Source: Mycolicibacter sp. MU0102
GTDB lineage: Bacteria; Actinomycetota; Actinomycetes; Mycobacteriales; Mycobacteriaceae
Assembly (NCBI RefSeq): GCF_963378105.1
Contig: NZ_OY726398.1
Location: forward strand, 2,046,001 to 2,110,000
Reading direction: 5' to 3'
Length of the DNA stretch: 64,000 nt
The stretch's first letter is position 1. Every line of letters begins with the position of its first letter. Positions 22,469-31,524 of the stretch are shown in pieces. Below the pieces are notes generated by a model. It saw nothing but the letters and a program-made list of their open reading frames with translations, was not told the origin of the DNA and did not search any database. Position numbers and translations under genes: made by a program.

Positions 22469-23650
22469 ATGAAGATGTCTGCGCTGCTGTCTCGTAACAC
22501 CGCCCGGCCTGGCCTTGTCGGTACGGCTCGGGTTGACCACGACATCGACCGACTGCTGCGCAGGGTGGGCCCCGGCGACATCGTGGTCCTCGACATTCTC
22601 GACCTGGACCGGATCACCGCCGATGCCCTGGTGGAAGCCCAGATCGCCGGCGTCGTCAACGCCTCGGCGTCGATCTCGGGGCGCTACCCCAACCTGGGGC
22701 CGGAGGTGCTCGTCGCCAACGGCGTCACGCTGATCGACGAAGCCGGACCCACGGTGTTCAAGAAGATCCGGGACGGCGCCAAGATCCGCCTCCACAACGG
22801 TGCCGTCTACTCCGGCGACCGCCGGCTGGCGCGCGGCGTCGAACGCAGCGACGTCGAGATCGCCGACATGATGATCGAGGCCAAGAGCGGGCTGGTGGCC
22901 CACCTGGAGTCCTTCGCCGGCAACACCATCGAGTTCATTCGCAGCGAGAGCCCGCTGCTGATCGACGGGATCGGGATCCCCGAGATCGACGTCGACCTGC
23001 GCCGTCGCCACGTGGTGCTGGTCGGTGACGAAGCCACCGCCACCGACGACCTCAAGTGCCTCAAGCCGTTCATCAAGGAGTACCAGCCGGTGCTGATCGG
23101 CATCGGTGCCGGAGCCGACGTGCTGCGCAAGGCCGGCTACCGCCCGCAGCTGATCGTCGGCGACCCCGACCAGATGAGCGCCGAGGTGCTGCGGTGCGGA
23201 TCGCAGGTCGTGCTGCCCGCCGACGCCGACGGCCACGCACCCGGTTTGGAGCGCATCCAGGACCTGGGCGTCGGTGCCATGACCTTCCCGGCCGCCGGTT
23301 CCGCGATGGACCTGGCGCTGCTGCTGGCCGACCACCACGGTGCGGCGCTGCTGGTGACGGCTGGGCACACCGCCAACATCGAGACGTTCTTCGACCGGAC
23401 CCGTCAGCTGACCAACCCATCGATGTTCATGACCCGGCTCAAGGTCGGCGAGAAGCTGGTGGACGCCCGCGCGGTCGCCACGCTCTACCGCAACCGGATC
23501 TCGGCCGGCGCGATCGCGCTGCTGGTGTTGACCATGCTGGTGGCGATCATCGTCGCGCTGTGGGTGTCGCGGACCGACGCCGTGGTGCTCGAGTGGCTCG
23601 GCAACTACTGGCAGCACCTGTCGCAGTGGCTGCGGCACTGGGTGACCTAA
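22469..23650 (+). CDS. steA: SteA-type cytokinetic ring protein (Rv1697-like)
   Basis: 393 residues, equal to Rv1697. It has a thiamin-pyrophosphokinase-like central part (VGDPDQMSAEVLRCG, LPADADGHAPGLERIQDLGVGAMTFPA) and a C-terminal transmembrane helix (about 352-372). In Corynebacterium SteA and SteB work in the RipC-FtsEX daughter-cell separation pathway. ATG 22469 is the conserved start (MKMSALLSRNTARPGL); an earlier ATG at 22394 would add 25 unrelated residues. It is 37 bp from its partner gene. The 213 bp upstream hold the divergent promoters only. Confidence 0.88.
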   Translation: MKMSALLSRNTARPGLVGTARVDHDIDRLLRRVGPGDIVVLDILDLDRITADALVEAQIAGVVNASASISGRYPNLGPEVLVANGVTLIDEAGPTVFKKIRDGAKIRLHNGAVYSGDRRLARGVERSDVEIADMMIEAKSGLVAHLESFAGNTIEFIRSESPLLIDGIGIPEIDVDLRRRHVVLVGDEATATDDLKCLKPFIKEYQPVLIGIGAGADVLRKAGYRPQLIVGDPDQMSAEVLRCGSQVVLPADADGHAPGLERIQDLGVGAMTFPAAGSAMDLALLLADHHGAALLVTAGHTANIETFFDRTRQLTNPSMFMTRLKVGEKLVDARAVATLYRNRISAGAIALLVLTMLVAIIVALWVSRTDAVVLEWLGNYWQHLSQWLRHWVT

Positions 23651-23687
23651 ACGGGATCGACGCAAAAGGATCGGGGTCAGCACCGCC

Positions 23688-24647
23688 ATGATCACCCCTC
23701 GCTACCACGCGATGTCGCTGACGGCAGTGCTGCTGGCACTGGTATTCGGCGTCGTCCTGGGTTCTGGACTGTTGTCGGGCCCGCTGATGGCCGGCATGCA
23801 GTCCGACAAGCAGGATCTGCGGGAGCAGATCGACACGCTGCACGAACAGCACACCGCGCTGAGCGACCGGCTGCGCAACGCCAACGACTTTGACGCCCAG
23901 ATGGCGCCCCGGATGGTGCACGACGCGCTGATCGGGAAATCCACGGTGATCTTCCGGACTCCCGACGCCGCCGACGACGACGTCGAGGCGGTCTCGCGGA
24001 TCATCGGGCAGGCCGGCGGAACCGTCACCGGAACGGTGACGCTGACGGCGCAGTTCGTCGACGGCAATGCCGAGGAGAAGCTCCGTGCCGTGCTGGAGTC
24101 CGGGATCGTGCCGGCCGGCGCCCAACTGAGCACCAGCCTGGTCGACCAGGACGCCCAGGCCGGCGACCTGCTCGGGATCGCGCTGCTGATCAACTCGCGC
24201 CACCCCGAGCCCCCGGCTCCGCCCGGGCCCGGTGTCGATGACACCGCCCGGGCTACCGTGCTGGCCGCGCTGCGCGACACCGGCTTCGTCACCTACGCCC
24301 AAGAGCGCTTCCCGGCCGCCAACGCCGCCATCGTGGTCACCGGCGGGGCGCTGCCCGAAGACGCCGGCACCGCCGGGTTGAGCGTGGCCCGGTTCGCTGC
24401 GGCACTGGCCCCGCACGGTTCGGCGACGGTCCTGGCCGGGCGGGACGGATCGGCGTCGGGCACCGCGGCGGTGGCGATGGCACGCACCGATTCGGCGGTG
24501 GCCGGCACGATCAGCACCGTCGACGACGTGGACATCGAGTCGGGCCGGATCACCACCGTGATGGCGGTGAGCAGCCTGATCGGCGGCGGCCAGCCGGGCC
24601 AGTACGGCATCGGCCATGGCGCCGGCTCGGTCACCCTGGCGCAATAG
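23688..24647 (+). CDS. mctB: MctB/SteB-type envelope protein (Rv1698-like)
   Basis: 319 residues with one N-terminal transmembrane helix (about 9-33), a coiled coil (DKQDLREQIDTLHEQHTAL) and a periplasmic domain. The M. tuberculosis orthologue Rv1698 was described as a copper-export outer-membrane protein (MctB), while the corynebacterial homologue SteB acts with SteA in cell separation. The operon with steA supports the second role at least in part. Confidence 0.88.
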   Translation: MITPRYHAMSLTAVLLALVFGVVLGSGLLSGPLMAGMQSDKQDLREQIDTLHEQHTALSDRLRNANDFDAQMAPRMVHDALIGKSTVIFRTPDAADDDVEAVSRIIGQAGGTVTGTVTLTAQFVDGNAEEKLRAVLESGIVPAGAQLSTSLVDQDAQAGDLLGIALLINSRHPEPPAPPGPGVDDTARATVLAALRDTGFVTYAQERFPAANAAIVVTGGALPEDAGTAGLSVARFAAALAPHGSATVLAGRDGSASGTAAVAMARTDSAVAGTISTVDDVDIESGRITTVMAVSSLIGGGQPGQYGIGHGAGSVTLAQ

Positions 24648-24778
24648 CGAGACGTATCACAGGCCGTGTCCGGACGCGGGTGGGCGTGTCTGGAGCCGAG
24701 ACGCCGCGTCGATGTTAGGGTGAGATTCCGTGGGTCGGCAGGCCCTCAGTTCCTGCGCCGTCGTCACGGAGGTTGGTT

Positions 24779-26596
24779 TTGCCACCATTGCGCAAGCATC
24801 CCCAAGCTGAGCCCAAGCATCTTTTCGTCACCGGCGGAGTTGCTTCCTCGTTGGGTAAAGGTCTGACTGCAAGCAGCTTGGGCCAGTTGTTGATCGCCCG
24901 CGGGCTGCAGGTCACCATGCAGAAGCTGGACCCGTATCTCAACGTCGATCCCGGGACCATGAATCCGTTCCAGCACGGCGAGGTGTTCGTCACCGAGGAC
25001 GGTGCCGAGACCGACCTCGACGTCGGCCACTACGAGCGATTCCTGGACCGCGATCTGTCCGGTTCGGCGAATGTGACCACCGGCCAGGTGTATTCGACGG
25101 TCATCGCCAAGGAACGCCGCGGCGAATACCTCGGCGACACCGTGCAGGTGATCCCGCACATCACCGACGAGATCAAGCGGCGCATCCTGGCCATGTCGGA
25201 GCCGGACGCCGACGGCGTCCGTCCCGATGTGGTGATCACCGAGATCGGCGGCACCGTCGGCGACATCGAGTCGCAGCCGTTCCTGGAAGCTGCCCGGCAG
25301 GTCCGCCACGATGTGGGCCGCGACAACGTGTTCTTCCTGCACGTGTCGCTGGTGCCGTATCTGGCCCCGTCCGGTGAACTCAAGACCAAGCCCACCCAGC
25401 ACTCGGTGGCCGCACTGCGCAGCATCGGCATCACCCCCGACGCGCTGATCCTGCGTTGCGACCGCGAGGTGCCCGAGGCACTGAAGAACAAGATCGCGCT
25501 GATGTGCGACGTCGACGTCGACGGCGTGATCTCCACCCCGGATGCACCCTCGATCTACGACATCCCCAAGGTGTTGCACCGCGAGGAGCTGGACGCCTAC
25601 GTGGTGCGCCGGCTCAACCTGCCGTTCAAGGACGTCGACTGGACCGAGTGGGACGAGCTGCTGCGCCGCGTCCACGAACCCCACGAGACGGTGCGAATCG
25701 CCTTGGTGGGCAAGTACATCGACCTCTCCGATGCGTATCTGTCGGTGACAGAGGCGCTGCGGGCCGGTGGCTTCACCCACTTCGCGAAGGTCGAGATCCA
25801 CTGGGTGGCCTCCGATGCGTGCGAAACCCCGGCCGGCGCTGCCGCCGCGCTGGGGGAGATGCACGGGGTGCTGATCCCCGGCGGGTTCGGGATCCGGGGC
25901 ATCGAGGGCAAGATCGGCGCCATCGCCTACGCCCGCACCCACGCGCTGCCGGTGCTGGGACTGTGCCTGGGGCTGCAGTGCATCGTGATCGACGCGGCCC
26001 GCGTCGCCGGGGTCACCCATGCCAGCTCGGCGGAGTTCGACCCGGACACCCCCGACCCCGTCATCGCGACCATGGCCGACCAGCAGGAGGCGGTCGCCGG
26101 GACGGCCGACCTCGGCGGCACCATGCGGCTGGGCGCCTATCCCGCCGTGCTGGAAGCGGATTCGATTGTGGCCGAGGCCTATCAGGCCACCGAGGTCTCC
26201 GAGCGGCACCGGCACCGTTTCGAGGTCAACAACGCCTACCGCGACCGGATCGCCGAGAGCGGGCTGCGGTTCTCCGGCACCTCCCCGGACGGCAAGCTGG
26301 TGGAGTTCGTCGAGTACCCCCGCGAGGTGCACCCGTTCCTGGTGGGCACCCAAGCGCACCCCGAGCTCAAGAGCAGGCCCACTCGGGCGCATCCGCTGTT
26401 CGCCGCGTTCGTCGGTGCGGCGATGGACTACAAGGCCGCCGAGCGGCTGCCGGTGGAGATCCCCGAGCACGCCCACGAGCCCCACGCCGCTGATCACGAT
26501 GACGCCCAGAACGGAGCGCAGGGGCACGGGGGCAGTGCCCAGCCGCTGACCGACCCGCTGCAAGAAACGCTGCCGGAACACGTCACCCGTGGCTGA
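24779..26596 (+). CDS. pyrG: CTP synthase
   Basis: 605 residues. Converts UTP to CTP using glutamine nitrogen. The synthase domain opens KHLFVTGGVASSLGKGLTAS, and the class I glutamine amidotransferase domain has the nucleophile motif LGLCLGLQC and the C-terminal His/Glu in HPELKSRP. No ATG or GTG is available: TTG codons lie at 24773, 24779 and 24788. TTG 24779 is chosen because a GGAGG (24768-24772) is 6 nt upstream. The C-terminus is a His/Asp-rich tail. It overlaps the nudix gene by 8 bp. Confidence 0.95.
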   Translation: MPPLRKHPQAEPKHLFVTGGVASSLGKGLTASSLGQLLIARGLQVTMQKLDPYLNVDPGTMNPFQHGEVFVTEDGAETDLDVGHYERFLDRDLSGSANVTTGQVYSTVIAKERRGEYLGDTVQVIPHITDEIKRRILAMSEPDADGVRPDVVITEIGGTVGDIESQPFLEAARQVRHDVGRDNVFFLHVSLVPYLAPSGELKTKPTQHSVAALRSIGITPDALILRCDREVPEALKNKIALMCDVDVDGVISTPDAPSIYDIPKVLHREELDAYVVRRLNLPFKDVDWTEWDELLRRVHEPHETVRIALVGKYIDLSDAYLSVTEALRAGGFTHFAKVEIHWVASDACETPAGAAAALGEMHGVLIPGGFGIRGIEGKIGAIAYARTHALPVLGLCLGLQCIVIDAARVAGVTHASSAEFDPDTPDPVIATMADQQEAVAGTADLGGTMRLGAYPAVLEADSIVAEAYQATEVSERHRHRFEVNNAYRDRIAESGLRFSGTSPDGKLVEFVEYPREVHPFLVGTQAHPELKSRPTRAHPLFAAFVGAAMDYKAAERLPVEIPEHAHEPHAADHDDAQNGAQGHGGSAQPLTDPLQETLPEHVTRG

Positions 26597-27212
26597 CCAC
26601 GTCTTCGAGACCACGTCGTCGCAGCTGCTGCACAGCGGCAAGATCTTTGCGCTGCGCCGTGACGAGGTCTTGATGCCGGGTGGCGCAACGGCCACCCGGG
26701 ACGTGGTGGAGCACTTCGGGGCGGTGGCAGTGGTCGCCGTGAACGCCGAGGGCCGGATCCCGCTGATCTACCAGTACCGCCACGCGCTGGGCCGGCGGCT
26801 GTGGGAGCTGCCCGCCGGCCTGCTCGACATCGGTGGCGAGCCGCCGCACGTCACGGCCGGTCGGGAGCTGGTCGAGGAGGCCGGTCTGACCGCGACCACC
26901 TGGCAGGTGCTGGTGGACCTGGACTCCACGCCGGGTTTTTCCGACGAGTCGGTGCGGGTGTATCTGGCCACCGGCCTGACCGAGGTGGGCCGCCCGGAGG
27001 CCCACGACGAAGAGGCCGATCTCACGCTCGAGTGGTATTCGCTCGCCGAGGCGGCCCGGATGGTGTTTTCCGGCGAGATCGTCAATGCCATTGCGGTGGC
27101 GGGGATCCTGGCCGCTTTTGTCAACAGTCAGGGCTTCACCGAGCTGCGTGATCTGGCCGCCGAGTGGGTCGATCGACCGAAGGCGTTTGCCGCCAGGCAG
27201 AACCGGCCATGA
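26589..27212 (+). CDS. NUDIX hydrolase, ADP-ribose pyrophosphatase type (Rv1700-like)
   Basis: 207 residues. The Nudix box region reads ELPAGLLDIGGEPPHVTAGRELVEEAGL, with the RELVEEAG core. ADP-ribose pyrophosphatases cut ADP-ribose to AMP and ribose-5-phosphate. GTG 26589 lies inside the end of pyrG, and the stop overlaps the xerD start by ATGA, so pyrG-nudix-xerD is one translationally coupled operon. Confidence 0.9.
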   Translation: MADHVFETTSSQLLHSGKIFALRRDEVLMPGGATATRDVVEHFGAVAVVAVNAEGRIPLIYQYRHALGRRLWELPAGLLDIGGEPPHVTAGRELVEEAGLTATTWQVLVDLDSTPGFSDESVRVYLATGLTEVGRPEAHDEEADLTLEWYSLAEAARMVFSGEIVNAIAVAGILAAFVNSQGFTELRDLAAEWVDRPKAFAARQNRP

Positions 27213-28165
27213 CCGCGGCGACCCAGCCGGTGGGCCCGCTGGGCGGGCAGTTGCAGGGGTATCTGGACCACCTGACCATCGAGCGCGGGGTCGCGGCCAA
27301 CACGTTGAGTTCCTATCGGCGCGACCTGCGCCGCTACCGCGAGCATCTGCTGGCCCGCGGGATCGAAGACCTGGCCGGCGTCGGCGAGGGTGACGTCACC
27401 GAGTTTCTGGTGACGCTGCGTCGCGGCGACCCCGATAACGGCGTGCCCGCCCTGTCGGCGGTCTCGGCGGGGCGCGCGCTGATCGCGGTGCGCGGCCTGC
27501 ACCGGTTCGCCGCCGCCGAGGGAATGGTGGCGGCCGACGTGGCGCGCTCGGTCAAGCCGCCGACACCGGGGCGGCGCCTGCCCAAGAGCCTGACCGTCGA
27601 CGAGGTGGCGGCGTTGCTGGCCGGCGCCGGCGGCGACAGCGAGTCTGACGGGCCGTTGACGCTGCGCAACCGCGCCCTGCTGGAGATGTTGTACTCCACC
27701 GGATCTCGTATCTCGGAGGCCGTGGGAATGGACATCGACGATATTGATGTTCAGGACCGGTCGGTGCTGCTGCACGGCAAGGGCGGCAAGCAGCGATTGG
27801 TGCCGGTCGGCCGGCCGGCGGTCGCGGCGCTGGACGCCTACCTGGTGCGGGGCCGTCCGGAGCTGGCCGGCCGCGGTCGCGGCAACGCGGCGGTGTTCCT
27901 CAACGCCCGCGGTGGGCGGCTGTCGCGCCAAAGCGCCTGGCAGGTGTTGCAGGACGCCGCCGAGCGGGCCGGGATCACCGCCAAGGTGTCACCGCACACG
28001 CTGCGGCACTCGTTCGCGACCCATCTGCTCGACGGCGGCGCCGACGTGCGAGTGGTGCAAGAGCTGCTCGGCCACGCCTCGGTGACCACCACCCAGATCT
28101 ACACGCTGGTCACCGTCAACGCCCTGCGTGAGGTGTGGGCCGGGGCGCACCCCCGCGCCCGCTAG
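27209..28165 (+). CDS. xerD: Tyrosine recombinase XerD
   Basis: 318 residues. Resolves chromosome dimers at dif together with XerC. An N-terminal SAM-like core-binding domain (about 12-110) is followed by the catalytic domain with Arg in STGSRISEA, HTLRHSFATHLL, the second His in LLGHASV and the nucleophile Tyr in TQIYTLV. Start ATG 27209 overlaps the nudix stop. Conserved position (Rv1701) shows it is the housekeeping enzyme, not an integrase. Confidence 0.94.
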   Translation: MTAATQPVGPLGGQLQGYLDHLTIERGVAANTLSSYRRDLRRYREHLLARGIEDLAGVGEGDVTEFLVTLRRGDPDNGVPALSAVSAGRALIAVRGLHRFAAAEGMVAADVARSVKPPTPGRRLPKSLTVDEVAALLAGAGGDSESDGPLTLRNRALLEMLYSTGSRISEAVGMDIDDIDVQDRSVLLHGKGGKQRLVPVGRPAVAALDAYLVRGRPELAGRGRGNAAVFLNARGGRLSRQSAWQVLQDAAERAGITAKVSPHTLRHSFATHLLDGGADVRVVQELLGHASVTTTQIYTLVTVNALREVWAGAHPRAR

Positions 28166-28177
28166 CCGCCGGGCCTG

Positions 28178-28933
28178 CTAGCCGCCGAGGTAGGTGGACT
28201 CGAGCACCAGGTCGTGGAGCAGGCTCTGGTACTCCACGTGGGTGCGGTGCTCGACGGTGTCCCACCGCGAACCCTGCTGGGCCTGCATGTACTCGCGGTA
28301 GCGCGGCGCCCCGGGCAGCTTGACGTTGTCGGCCACCACCACCGCCCCCGGATGCAGCCAGCCCCGGTCGAGGATGGCTTGCAAGTCGGGCAGGTAGGCG
28401 TCCTTGTCGTGGTCGATGAACAAGAAATCCAGGCCGCCGGCGGCAAAGCCGTGCTTGGCGGTCAAGGTGTCCAGCGTGCGCCCGCCGTCGCCGATGGTGC
28501 CCACCACGCACGTGACCCGGTCGGCCACCCCGGCGTGCGCCCAGATCCGCCGGGCGTTGGCGGCGTTGGCCTCCGCCAGCTCGATCGAATAGACCCGCGC
28601 CGAGGGTGCGGCGCGCGCGATCCGCAGCGCGCTGTAGCCGCAGTAGGTGCCCAGCTCCAGCGCCAACGCCGGATTGACCCGCTGGACGGCGGCGTCCAGC
28701 AGTAGGCCCTTCTCGTCGCCGATATTGATCAGCAAAGACTTCTCGTAGGCGAACTCGTCGATGCGGGCGAGCACGTCGTCGATGTCGCCGGCCCGGGCGT
28801 TGGCCAGCACGAAGTCGACCGCTGCGGCCTCGCGGCCGTCGCCGATCTGGCCCGTCGTGACGATGTTGCGTGCACCGGTGGCAACCCGCAGGAACGACCA
28901 CCGCAGGAAGGGGAGACGTCGTTTGAGGCTCAT
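28178..28933 (-). CDS. Catechol-type O-methyltransferase (Rv1703c-like)
   Basis: 251 residues. SAM motif LELGTYCGYSALRIA and acidic LDFLFIDHDKDAYL, both typical of catechol O-methyltransferase-like enzymes; metal-binding Asp and Asn lie in DHDKD and VVADNVKLPG. ATG 28933 (MSLKRRLPFLRW) is chosen; the frame is open 66 bp further. Convergent with xerD (12 bp gap) and divergent from parA. Substrate unknown. Confidence 0.88.
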   Translation of the reverse strand: MSLKRRLPFLRWSFLRVATGARNIVTTGQIGDGREAAAVDFVLANARAGDIDDVLARIDEFAYEKSLLINIGDEKGLLLDAAVQRVNPALALELGTYCGYSALRIARAAPSARVYSIELAEANAANARRIWAHAGVADRVTCVVGTIGDGGRTLDTLTAKHGFAAGGLDFLFIDHDKDAYLPDLQAILDRGWLHPGAVVVADNVKLPGAPRYREYMQAQQGSRWDTVEHRTHVEYQSLLHDLVLESTYLGG

Positions 28934-29045
28934 GGATGCGATCCTATGGCCGTCGGCGCCGCAATCACTGGTCATGTGGCTAATACAAGAGCCGGTCACC
29001 TATTAGACTTCTGCGGATGTCCGCCACCACAGCGCCGGTTCGGCC

Positions 29046-29903
29046 ATGAGCGACGACGACACTCCCGACGTCGGCCTGACCGGGCGTCCCCCGCGGAATA
29101 TCCCCGAGCCGCAGCCCCGTTCGACGCACGGGCCGGCCAAGGTCATTGCGATGTGCAACCAGAAGGGCGGCGTCGGCAAGACGACCTCCACCATCAACCT
29201 CGGTGCCGCGCTGGCCGAGTACGGCCGCCGGGTGTTGCTGGTCGACCTGGACCCGCAGGGCGCGCTGTCGGCGGGCCTCGGAGTGCCGCACTACGACCTG
29301 GCGCACACCGTGCACAACCTGCTGGTCGAACCGCGGGTCGGTATCGACGACGTTTTGGTGCAGACCTCGGTGGAGAACCTGGACCTGGTGCCCTCCAACA
29401 TCGACCTGTCCGCGGCCGAGATCCAGCTGGTCAACGAGGTGGGGCGCGAGCATTCCCTGGCGCGGGCGCTGACGCCGGTGCTGGACCGCTACGACTACCT
29501 GCTGATCGACTGCCAGCCTTCGCTGGGGCTGCTCACCGTCAACGGTTTGGCCTGCGCCGATGGCGTGGTGATCCCGACCGAATGCGAGTACTTCTCGCTG
29601 CGCGGCCTGGCGCTGCTGACCGACACCGTCGACAAGGTCCGCGACCGGCTCAACCCGAAGCTGGAGATCAGCGGCATCCTGCTGACCCGTTACGACCCGC
29701 GCACGGTCAACTCCCGCGAGGTGATGTCGCGGGTGGTGGAGCGCTTCGGTGACCTGGTGTTCGACACCGTCATCACCCGCACCGTGCGCTTCCCGGAGAC
29801 CACCGTGGCCGGCGAGCCCATCACCACTTGGGCCCCGAAGTCCGGCGGCGCGCAGGCCTATCGTGCGTTGGCCCGCGAAGTCATTGACCGATTCGGCGCG
29901 TGA
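29046..29903 (+). CDS. ParA/Soj-family chromosome-partitioning ATPase (Rv1708-like)
   Basis: 285 residues with deviant Walker A QKGGVGKTTSTINL, DLDPQGALSAGL and the Walker B LLIDCQPSLG. The first 30 residues are a proline-rich tail. No parB follows; scpA starts inside its stop (GTGA), so it is coupled to the condensin subunits. It is the second ParA-like protein of mycobacteria rather than the ParA next to the origin. A -10-like TATTAGACT lies at about 29001. Confidence 0.9.
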   Translation: MSDDDTPDVGLTGRPPRNIPEPQPRSTHGPAKVIAMCNQKGGVGKTTSTINLGAALAEYGRRVLLVDLDPQGALSAGLGVPHYDLAHTVHNLLVEPRVGIDDVLVQTSVENLDLVPSNIDLSAAEIQLVNEVGREHSLARALTPVLDRYDYLLIDCQPSLGLLTVNGLACADGVVIPTECEYFSLRGLALLTDTVDKVRDRLNPKLEISGILLTRYDPRTVNSREVMSRVVERFGDLVFDTVITRTVRFPETTVAGEPITTWAPKSGGAQAYRALAREVIDRFGA

Positions 29904-30724
29904 ACGCCGACACTGAGACGGCCGACGCCCCCGCTGATTCGCAGGGTTTTAAGGTCCGGCTGACCAACTTCGAGGGTCCGTTCGACCTGCTGCTGCAGCT
30001 GATCTTCGCGCACCGGCTCGACGTCACCGAGGTGGCGCTGCACCAGGTCACCGACGACTTCATCGCCTACACCCGTGACGTCGGCGCGCAGCTGGAGCTC
30101 GAAGAGACCACCGCCTTTCTGGTGATCGCCGCGACGCTGCTCGACCTCAAGGCGGCCCGGCTGCTGCCGGCCGGTCAGGTCGACGACGAAGAAGACCTGG
30201 CATTGCTCGAGGTCCGCGACCTGCTGTTTGCGCGGCTGCTGCAATACCGGGCGTTCAAGCACGTCGCGCAGATGTTCGCCGAGCTCGAGGCCGCCGCGTT
30301 GCGAAGCTACCCGCGCGCGGTTGCGCTCGAGGACGGGTACGCCAACCTGCTTCCCGAAGTGATGCTGGGTGTCGACGCCGAGTCTTTTGCCCAAATCGCG
30401 GCGGCCGCGTTCACCCCGCGTCCGGTCCCGGTGGTGGGCCTCGAACACCTGCATCAGGTGATGGTGTCGGTGCCCGAGCAGGCCGGTGTGGTGTTGCGGC
30501 TGTTGGAGGCCCGCGGCACGGGGCAGTGGGCTTCGTTCACCGAACTGGTCGCCGACTGCTCGATGCCGATCGAGATCGTCGGGCGCTTTCTGGCGCTGCT
30601 CGAACTGTATCGGGCCAGGGCGGTAGCATTTGAGCAGTCAGAACCACTTGGTGTGCTCCAGGTGTCGTGGACGGGGGAACGTCCCACCAATGAAGACCTG
30701 GTGAAAGCAGAATCGGCCGAGTAG
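29900..30724 (+). CDS. scpA: Segregation and condensation protein A
   Basis: 274 residues. Kleisin subunit of the SMC-ScpAB complex. The opening FKVRLTNFEGPFDLLLQLIFAHRLDVTEVAL is the family hallmark and the C-terminal winged-helix region binds the SMC head. GTG 29900 overlaps the parA stop by 4 bp, and its TAG shares one base with the scpB GTG. Confidence 0.94.
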   Translation: MNADTETADAPADSQGFKVRLTNFEGPFDLLLQLIFAHRLDVTEVALHQVTDDFIAYTRDVGAQLELEETTAFLVIAATLLDLKAARLLPAGQVDDEEDLALLEVRDLLFARLLQYRAFKHVAQMFAELEAAALRSYPRAVALEDGYANLLPEVMLGVDAESFAQIAAAAFTPRPVPVVGLEHLHQVMVSVPEQAGVVLRLLEARGTGQWASFTELVADCSMPIEIVGRFLALLELYRARAVAFEQSEPLGVLQVSWTGERPTNEDLVKAESAE

Positions 30725-31524
30725 TGCGAGACGAATTGATGAGTGACCACATGCCCGACTCCGAAGTGGCGGAGGATTTCGAGGCACCTGAGGCACCTGA
30801 GGCTGCCGACGCGGTGGAAGACCACGACGGCGCGGAGGAATCCGCCGGCCCGTTGGGCTCCAATCTGGGGATCGACGTTGCCCTGGCACCCGAACTCGAG
30901 GATGCCGAGCTGGGATCGGTGCTCGAGGCCCTGCTGCTGGTGGTGGACACCCCGGTGGCCGTGGAGGCGCTGGCGGCCGCCACCGATCAACCGGTCTACC
31001 GGATCACCGCCAAGCTGCGGACGATGGCCGAGGAGTTCACGCAGCGCGACAGCGGCATCGACCTGCGTGAGGCCGGCGGCGGCTGGCGGCTGTACACCCG
31101 CGCCCGCTTCGCGCCGTACGTGGAGCGGCTGTTGCTCGACGGCGCCCGGTCCAAACTGACCCGCGCCGCGCTGGAGACGCTCGCCGTTGTCGCCTACCGC
31201 CAGCCCGTGACTCGGGCCCGCGTCAGCGCGGTGCGCGGCGTCAACGTCGATGCGGTGATCCGAACCCTGGTGGCGCGCGGCTTGATCACCGAGGCGGGGG
31301 CGGACGCCGACACCGGCGCGGTGACGTTCGCGACCACCGAGCTGTTCCTGGAGCGGCTCGGTCTGTCGTCTCTGACCGACCTGCCCGACATCGCCCCGCT
31401 GCTGCCCGATGTCGACGTGATTGATGAAATGAGCGAAACCCTGGACAGCGAACCGCGTTTCATGAAGCTTGGCGGTGCGCCGGCGGCCGACCAGCCGCTG
31501 GCCTTTGATGTGGATCACCTCTGA
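30724..31524 (+). CDS. scpB: Segregation and condensation protein B
   Basis: 266 residues. Winged-helix partner of ScpA (LGSVLEALLLVVDTPV..., LTRAALETLAVVAYRQPVTRARVSAVRGVN). Before the conserved core it has an acidic tail of about 55 residues with EAPEAPEAAD repeats. Start GTG 30724 overlaps scpA by one base; ATG 30739 is an alternative. The stop overlaps rluB by one base (TGATG). Confidence 0.93.
   Translation: MRDELMSDHMPDSEVAEDFEAPEAPEAADAVEDHDGAEESAGPLGSNLGIDVALAPELEDAELGSVLEALLLVVDTPVAVEALAAATDQPVYRITAKLRTMAEEFTQRDSGIDLREAGGGWRLYTRARFAPYVERLLLDGARSKLTRAALETLAVVAYRQPVTRARVSAVRGVNVDAVIRTLVARGLITEAGADADTGAVTFATTELFLERLGLSSLTDLPDIAPLLPDVDVIDEMSETLDSEPRFMKLGGAPAADQPLAFDVDHL

Noticed and set aside
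27209..28165. Phage or island integrase
   Set aside because: Conserved position after pyrG/nudix and full similarity to XerD show it is the housekeeping recombinase.
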